A DNA stretch of 64,000 nt, taken from assembly GCA_032433595.1 (NCBI GenBank), contig JASWJB010000014.1, forward strand, positions 124,001 through 188,000, in the 5' to 3' direction. Positions 58,517 through 64,000 of this stretch are shown here, in pieces; the stretch's first letter is position 1, and every line of letters starts with the position of its first letter. The DNA is from Conoideocrella luteorostrata. Taxonomy: Eukaryota > Ascomycota > Sordariomycetes > Hypocreales > Clavicipitaceae. A program made the translations under genes and the position numbers. The notes beneath the pieces were generated by a model, which had not been told where the DNA came from, searched no databases, and saw only the letters and a list, made by a program, of their open reading frames with translations.

Positions 58517-59978
58517 ATGGATTCTAACGTGGGCGTCGGCGGAGAGAGCAGACCTCTCCTCGCGCCGGCCTTTAACAGACAAGACGGTCGAAAACGGCCT
58601 TTGGCTCGACGAGTTTATTCAGAAGCCAGACATGCATTGACTCTCGCCCTCACGTGCAGTTACTCAAATGTTCTTCTGCCCTGTGTGCCTCTGGGCCTCC
58701 TCGCAGGCCAATGGGGATGGTCGCCGGCAGTTATTTTTGTTCTCAATTTCTTGGCCATGTTGCCGCTGGCATCAATACTCACGTTTGGAACCGAGCAGCT
58801 AGCTGCGATAGTTGGATCCGTCGCAGGCGGCTTGATCAATGCCACGTTTGGCAACGCTGTCGAGATGATTGTATGTTGTCATTCCTATCGTCCGTATTGC
58901 GTTGGACGCCATTTGGCTAATGTCATATCATGACGCAGGTGGGAATCAGCGCTTTGAGAGAGGATGAGATATCTATTGTCCAGTCAAGCATGATCGGGAG
59001 CATCTTGTCTTCCATTCTTTTGGTAAGTGCTAAGACGACACCACACGTACAACCCGCCTCATGTTTCGTCCGGACAGGTGCTAATGTAAGGCAGATTCTG
59101 GGAGTTTGCTTCCTCCTTTCCGGCCTAGGAAAGAAGACAGTCGAGATCAACATTGACGTTGCAGGAGTGCTCACATCTCTCATGATCATCTCCTGTGTAT
59201 CGCTCATTATGCCTTCCGCACTGCACATCTCGGATCCGGGAGCCGGCCACTCCGATGGCCAGCCGAGCGAGCATGTTTTGCTTCTGTCGCGCATCATGGC
59301 CGTCATTCTCTTAGCATTCTACCTTATTTACCTATACTTCCAGTCGGTCACCCATGCGGACCTGTTCAGTGAGGAGGAAGACCCGCCGGCGGACAAGCTG
59401 CATGGCCTTGCCAGCAGCATTGTCCTCGTCCTCGCCACGCTCGGCGTGTCTTTCTGCTCCGACGCGCTCGTCGATAGCGTGGATGGGTTTGTAGAGGCCC
59501 TCGGTGTGAGCAGAAGCTTCATCGGTCTGATCATTGTGCCTATAGTCGGCAACGCGGGTTGTCTGGTCGGCACGGTTCAGTGGTCGCAGTCAAACCGGGT
59601 CAACTTGGCCGTCTCGGTGATTGTTGGGGCCACGCTGCAGATCTCGCTGTTTGTGACGCCGTTCCTCATCGTTGTCGGGTGGGTAATGGGGAAGCCCATG
59701 TCCTTGCAGTTCGACACTTTTGAAACTATAGTTTTGACAATGTCGACGTTGGTTGTGAATTGTATCGTGCATGACGGGTCGACAAACTATTTTGAAGGGT
59801 TGCTGCTGGTCAGCACGTAAGTGTTGCCTCATTGTCACTTCCTTTTTTTTTTTTTTGTTTTTATAAAAATCATTTATGTGAACTTGCCTCTAACTTCGCT
59901 GCATTTAGATACGCCATTATCGCGATCGCTTTTTTTGTACACCCCGACGATGTTTCTACCACCACGGTAGGCGCGTAG
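58517..59978 (+). CDS. CAX-family Ca2+/H+ exchanger-like protein C, altered second motif
   Basis: Third CAX paralogue, 409 residues. Exons: 58517-58870, 58939-59022 (84 nt), 59095-59816 and 59909-59978; introns 68, 72 and 92 nt, all in phase. First motif GNAVEMIVGISALREDE (Glu116) and MIGSILSSILLILG are canonical. The second motif reads VPIVGNAGCLVGTV: GN is kept but Glu is replaced by Cys302 and His by Leu. A short acidic loop (SEEEDPPADK) separates the halves. The last exon encodes YAIIAIAFFVHPDD, the standard CAX C-terminus. Start from ACCATGG context; an upstream open stretch lacks ATG. It stands head-to-head with gene B. Function is inferred from family only, and the missing Glu makes classical exchange doubtful. 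Confidence 0.85.
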
Positions 59979-60527
59979 CTTCAGCAGTCGAGGGTAGACA
60001 GTGGTTTTAGATTGATGGCAGGGCAAGGAGAAAGGCCCTCAATTGCAGCTATACGCTATAATGATATCCCGAGAGCTTTGAATGATCATGCTCCATATGT
60101 GTTACCAAAGTTACTCTCCGCTCTGCATGTGCCTCTTGTACTTATGACCAGCAACAATGCTCGTGTGAAAATGTTTCTCCACATTCGCAATTGCAATCCA
60201 ACACCTTAATATATTGATTGTCCAACGGAGAAAATAAACGTATATCACACTTTTTTTCATCGCCCCACCAACACAACTTAATTGCGACTCTCAGCTTCTG
60301 GAATCATCTCACCTCACTTACACTCCAAGTTCTTACGGAGTACTCTAGTTAGTTATGTGCTCTTACATGCCCCACGTAGCCGTCCGAACCACCCCCACGA
60401 TGTGAGATCCACCGCACATACATTTCAGTTCATACACTCGAGCTCTCACGTCCAGTAGGCATATCCCGAAAAGCTCTCTCAACCAATCTTAGTGCCCATC
60501 TCACCAGGCAAGGACGAGTCCTCAAAA
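59979..60527. other. Intergenic region and HEM3 promoter
   Basis: AT-rich first half, then promoter and leader of hydroxymethylbilane synthase. One exact dispersed-motif copy at 60334-60343. No gene seen. Confidence 0.55.
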
Positions 60528-61590
60528 ATGTCCGGAAGCTCGTCGAAGCCCCTCCGCATCGGGACTCGCAGGTCAAACCTTGCCATCGTCCAGGCTGAAG
60601 GAATCCGTGCCGGTCTCCAACAGCTCGCCCCCCATCGAACATTTGAGATCCAGGCACTTCATACTCTCGGCGACAAGGACAAAGCCACAGCCCTGTACAG
60701 CTTTGGAGAAAAGAGCCTATGGACCGCTGAGTTGGAAGAGAAGCTCACGACAGGGGAGTTAGACGTCATTGTTCATTGTCTCAAAGGTACCACGCGCTGC
60801 GCCCAGCTCATCCATCCATCCTGCACATCGAGCTCATCCAGCTTATCATGTAGACATGCCCACCCGCCTACCCGAGTCCTGCGACCTAGCAGCCATCCCA
60901 CTGCGAGACGACCCCCGTGATGCCCTGACGGTGAAGGCTGGCCTCTCATATACCAGTCTGCAGACGCTTCCTGAGGGTGCCGTCGTGGGCACTTCATCAG
61001 TGCGCCGCTCGGCACAGCTCCGTCGTCGTTATCCCCATTTGCGCTTCGCCAACCTGCGCGGCAATGTTGAGACACGTCTTGCCAAAGTAGACGCCCCCGA
61101 GAGCGAGTACACCTGCATGGTCATGTCCGCTGCAGGCCTCGAGCGCCTCGGCCTCCGGCACCGCATCAACCAATACCTAGGCTCCAAGGACGGCGGCATT
61201 TTCCACGCGGTCGGCCAGGGAGCTCTTGGGCTGGAAGTCCGCAAGGGAGACACTGAAACCCTAGAATTTGTGAATCAATTGGGAGATCGCAAGTCCACGC
61301 TGGCGTGCCTGGCGGAACGCTCGCTCTTGCGGACTTTGGAAGGTGGATGCACGGTGCCGATAGGCGTGGAGACGGAGTGGGTGGATGGGCCGCAGGGTTC
61401 AACTTTGAGAATGAGAGCAGCGGTCGTTAGTCTTGATGGTTCGGAGTGCGTCGATGGCGTTATGGACGCTTCTTTGCGAACGGAGGATGATGCCACCAGG
61501 CTTGGGCGGGAGCTGGCTGAGGAGCTGGTGAAAAACGGGGCGGATGCGATTCTGAAAGACATCAACTTAAAGAGGCCGGCGAAAGAATGA
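60528..61590 (+). CDS. hem3: Hydroxymethylbilane synthase (porphobilinogen deaminase)
   Basis: Haem-pathway enzyme that joins four porphobilinogen units into hydroxymethylbilane. Two exons, 60528-60786 and 60854-61590, separated by a 67-nt intron with a TGTAG acceptor, give 331 residues. Domain signatures: RIGTRRSNLAIVQAE at the N-terminus, LHTLGDKDK, FGEKSLWTAELEEKL, VHCLKDMPTRLP spanning the intron, GTSSVRRSAQLRRRYPHLRF with RGNVETRL, and ERSLLRTLEGGCTVPIG with the dipyrromethane-cofactor Cys (about 252). The usual HSLKD reads HCLKD here. Start ATG at 60528 (AAAATGTCC). Length is normal for fungal forms. It converges on the right-edge regulator, only 75 bp apart. Confidence 0.95.
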
Positions 61591-61665
61591 AGTAGTTTTC
61601 GTCATGCATAAAATATGTTTCTGCTACGCTCGGTCTTACATTAGGTTTTTTACCATGATAGCTTA

Positions 61666-64000
61666 TCATTCGTCAAACAGCCAATTCATGGACTCGATTG
61701 CATGAGTATCAAAGATACCGTCAGATATCTAATTCCACATCAGTTTTGAGCCTAATTAATCATCCAAGGCAGCTTCCCGGTATTCCAACTTACCAAGAAC
61801 CCCCAGTCCTCCTCCGTCGTCATAGATGGCGTTGGCAAAACGTGCTCCAATCCAGTATCATCACCTCCTTCTTCGATATAGTCCCTCGCATGCTCTTCTA
61901 GGACCATTAAACATCTCTCTGCGGCATCATCTACTGTTTTATAAAGCAGACTCGCTATCAAATCCTTTTTTAGTCTTTGTCTGAGGCCTTGAATTTGCGC
62001 GATAAGCAAACTCAATAGAATGTAGCCCTTCATATTGGTTTCACCCGCCTCAATCACCCTCGTACACCATGTTTGTACCTCGTCCAGCACAGACAGTAGA
62101 TCTGGTCGGAGATTTGCAGGAGATAAGCTCTCGTCCTCTTGTACCTCTGCTCGCAGCTCCAAGGCTATGCAAAGAGCGGCCTGCATCATGGCGGTCGGGT
62201 AGAAGCCCCAGCGGCAAGTGACGAGTCTGTCCAAATCACGATGCACAGATGTAGCATTGTCGGCTGCGTTTTCCTGGAATGGGAGATCTGGGTACACGCT
62301 CCGCCAGATCTTCAGAGATGACTCGACAACAACTTTTCGGGAGTATGCGTGGGCAGTGTCGTGAAGGGACAGGCTATAGTAAGGTACGTGTAGAGATACC
62401 AAATATCGATACAGCAGGATATCTAGAGTATGCACGGTAAACTGAAAAGAATCTTGTCGGCTGTGTGAACTATTATACGGCTCCAACGTTTCTCGAAGAC
62501 GTCTAAATGCCAAGCGAAGATTCTTATCGAGACGTAGAGACTCTTCGTATGTGTTTGACGGGTTTATGTTATTCAGAAATTTCACTACTGCTAATCGCTC
62601 CAAAAAAGTGCTGCGCAGCGCGATTGCAGCAGAGACCTGTGTAAACTCATCGTCTGGCTTTGGCATGGGCTCCTTAGCCAGGAGCTGTTCGTCGTCAAGG
62701 TTTCTAGGGGGTTCCGTGTTGAAGTCATCTTGAGATAGAAGAGGCGGCCCTCCAGTTGCTAGACTTGCCTGTAGCGACAACTCAATAACGGTGTTCCACA
62801 GTCGTCTGCGCATCTCCTTCTCAAACGTTGTCATTCCAGGTAAATGACTAGGGTCCTGGTGAAGACCCATGAAAATTGTCTTGCGAAGTAACGCTCCTAT
62901 CGAGATCCACATGTTATCTCCACGGACGCCAACGCCCTCCTGTGCAAGTAACAAAAGGAGGTTCGTCTGCAATGATGAGATGTCCAGCCGCGACTTGAAT
63001 CTGGGTTCCGCAGCCCAGGATTGTGCTTCGTAGACCCATCTGATGGCGTCGGCCCGCAAAGAGAACTTGTCGTCGTAGTTTATTGCGCCAATCGCCAGAA
63101 CGAGTTTGAGCCGCACCATAAACGCCGTGCTAGGAGTGGCGTTCAGCGCCCAAACTGCCTCATACTCTTCGCAAAAGGTAGGAATATGCAAAACTCGATA
63201 AATCGTCTCACTGACTCGTAAGTAATTGCTGACGAGTATATCCGCAATCGGCTTGGCAGGTATGTCTGGAGCTGGAGCGCAAGGCCACGAAGGTGATCGT
63301 TTGGCTTTAATCAGCCTTGCGAGAGACTTGCATCTCTCTATCGATTCCGTAGCTCTGCAACTTTGCTCTCGCATATGGGGTTCAATTATCGTAATAATAT
63401 CTCGAACCTAGAACCGGGTCAGGCAGGGGTTCTTGTGCTTATCACAACCTGTCAACCTCATAACTACCTACCAGTAAAATTCCATTCACAGCCCAATGAC
63501 TTCGGCCTAGCAAACGGTTCTTGTGTATCAGGTTGTTGACGACAAGTCCAGACTGACCTTGTAGATCGCCTCCAAAATTGATGTGAAAGGTGCCGCCGAG
63601 TCTTGAATTCTCGGACTCAATATTTGCGTTTGCGCCCGACCGGGGAGATGGAACTGCTTTGATACTTGAAATATGCAGCTGCTCTTGAAGCTGCCTTATT
63701 TGAAGCTTCATTCTCGCCAACTCCGTATCCGCCCCAGACTGTTGACTTCTCGGCGTCGTCACTGACGACGGATCAAGAGACACCGAGCTGGGTGCCTTGG
63801 AAGAGCACGGTGCCGTTGAATGATCCGCAGCAGTCATCGCATCGGTGCCAACATGCTCTGCGTCTTTTGCAACGATAGACCGCACGTTTCCCCGATTTCG
63901 TGCAGTATTTTGACGACTTGTAGGAACAGGTTGTTGTTTCGAGCTGCCATATTCGCAAGTCTCGCTCCTGGCTCGGAGACAATTGCTGCAGGGATTTTCT
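61666..64000 (-). CDS. Zn(II)2Cys6 fungal transcription factor, 5' end outside window
   Basis: Nuclear regulator with an N-terminal zinc cluster cut by the window edge: the visible part reads ENPCSNCLRARSETCEYG. Exons: beyond 64000 to 63472, 63407-61794 and 61728-61666. The 64-nt intron joins NGILL to VRDIITIIEPHMRE; the 65-nt intron (donor GTAAGT, acceptor ATTAG) adds a last exon ending ESMNWLFDE, the acidic aromatic tail expected for this group. Without the last join the frame stops at 61752. The middle homology region is clear (HIPTFCEEYEAVW; GLHQDPSHLPGMTTFEKEMRRRLWNTVIELSLQ). A coiled coil (LARMKLQIRQLQEQL) follows the cluster. Target genes unknown. It converges on hydroxymethylbilane synthase. 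Confidence 0.9.

Noticed and set aside
1..64000. tRNA, rRNA, CRISPR arrays, telomere repeats, intact transposons
   Set aside because: No convincing B-box with matching cloverleaf arms, no regular spacer repeats, no TTAGGG arrays, and no transposase or reverse-transcriptase motifs were seen by eye.

Overview
The window is nuclear DNA from a filamentous ascomycete, most likely a sordariomycete of the Hypocreales. The evidence is gene content (HET-domain protein, FluG, fungal Zn2Cys6 regulators, SEC2, PMT1-type mannosyltransferase) and many short introns (about 49-119 nt) with GTAAGT-like donors, CTAAC-like branch sites and YAG acceptors. Genes are widely spaced, on both strands, without operons. 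I rebuilt exon joins by hand from splice signals and reading phase. A short motif, TACTCCGTAC or its complement, recurs throughout the intergenic DNA.

Layout: 1-1551 is the 3' part of a Zn2Cys6 transcription factor. 5.4-16.2 kb holds housekeeping genes: Sec2-type Rab exchange factor, PMT1-type protein O-mannosyltransferase, splicing factor SF3A1 and sorting nexin Snx3. 17.8-25.5 kb holds an MFS monocarboxylate-type transporter, a phytanoyl-CoA dioxygenase-like enzyme, a GNAT acetyltransferase and a VOC (glyoxalase-fold) protein. 26.2-31.3 kb is an accessory island: a HET-domain protein whose third exon adds a hydrophobic membrane segment and a long tail, followed by a decayed fungal kinase-like pseudogene. 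32.4-36.4 kb has an alpha/beta hydrolase and an intact FluG. 40.1-47.8 kb has a small secreted lysozyme-like protein, a DUF1203 protein, a secreted sulfatase with a 7-nt microexon, and a secreted phosphoesterase of the phospholipase C family.

49.6-60.0 kb is the most striking region. A PMC1-type Ca2+-ATPase lies next to three CAX-family (Ca2+/H+ exchanger) paralogues. The three share the same four-exon architecture, including an 84-nt second exon. All keep the first signature motif (GNxxE) but have altered the second (GNAAEH), so this looks like a locally expanded and functionally diverging calcium-transport cluster. The window ends with hydroxymethylbilane synthase (haem synthesis) and the 3' part of a second Zn2Cys6 transcription factor running off the right edge.

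No rRNA, convincing tRNA, CRISPR array, intact transposon, or polyketide/peptide synthase was seen.
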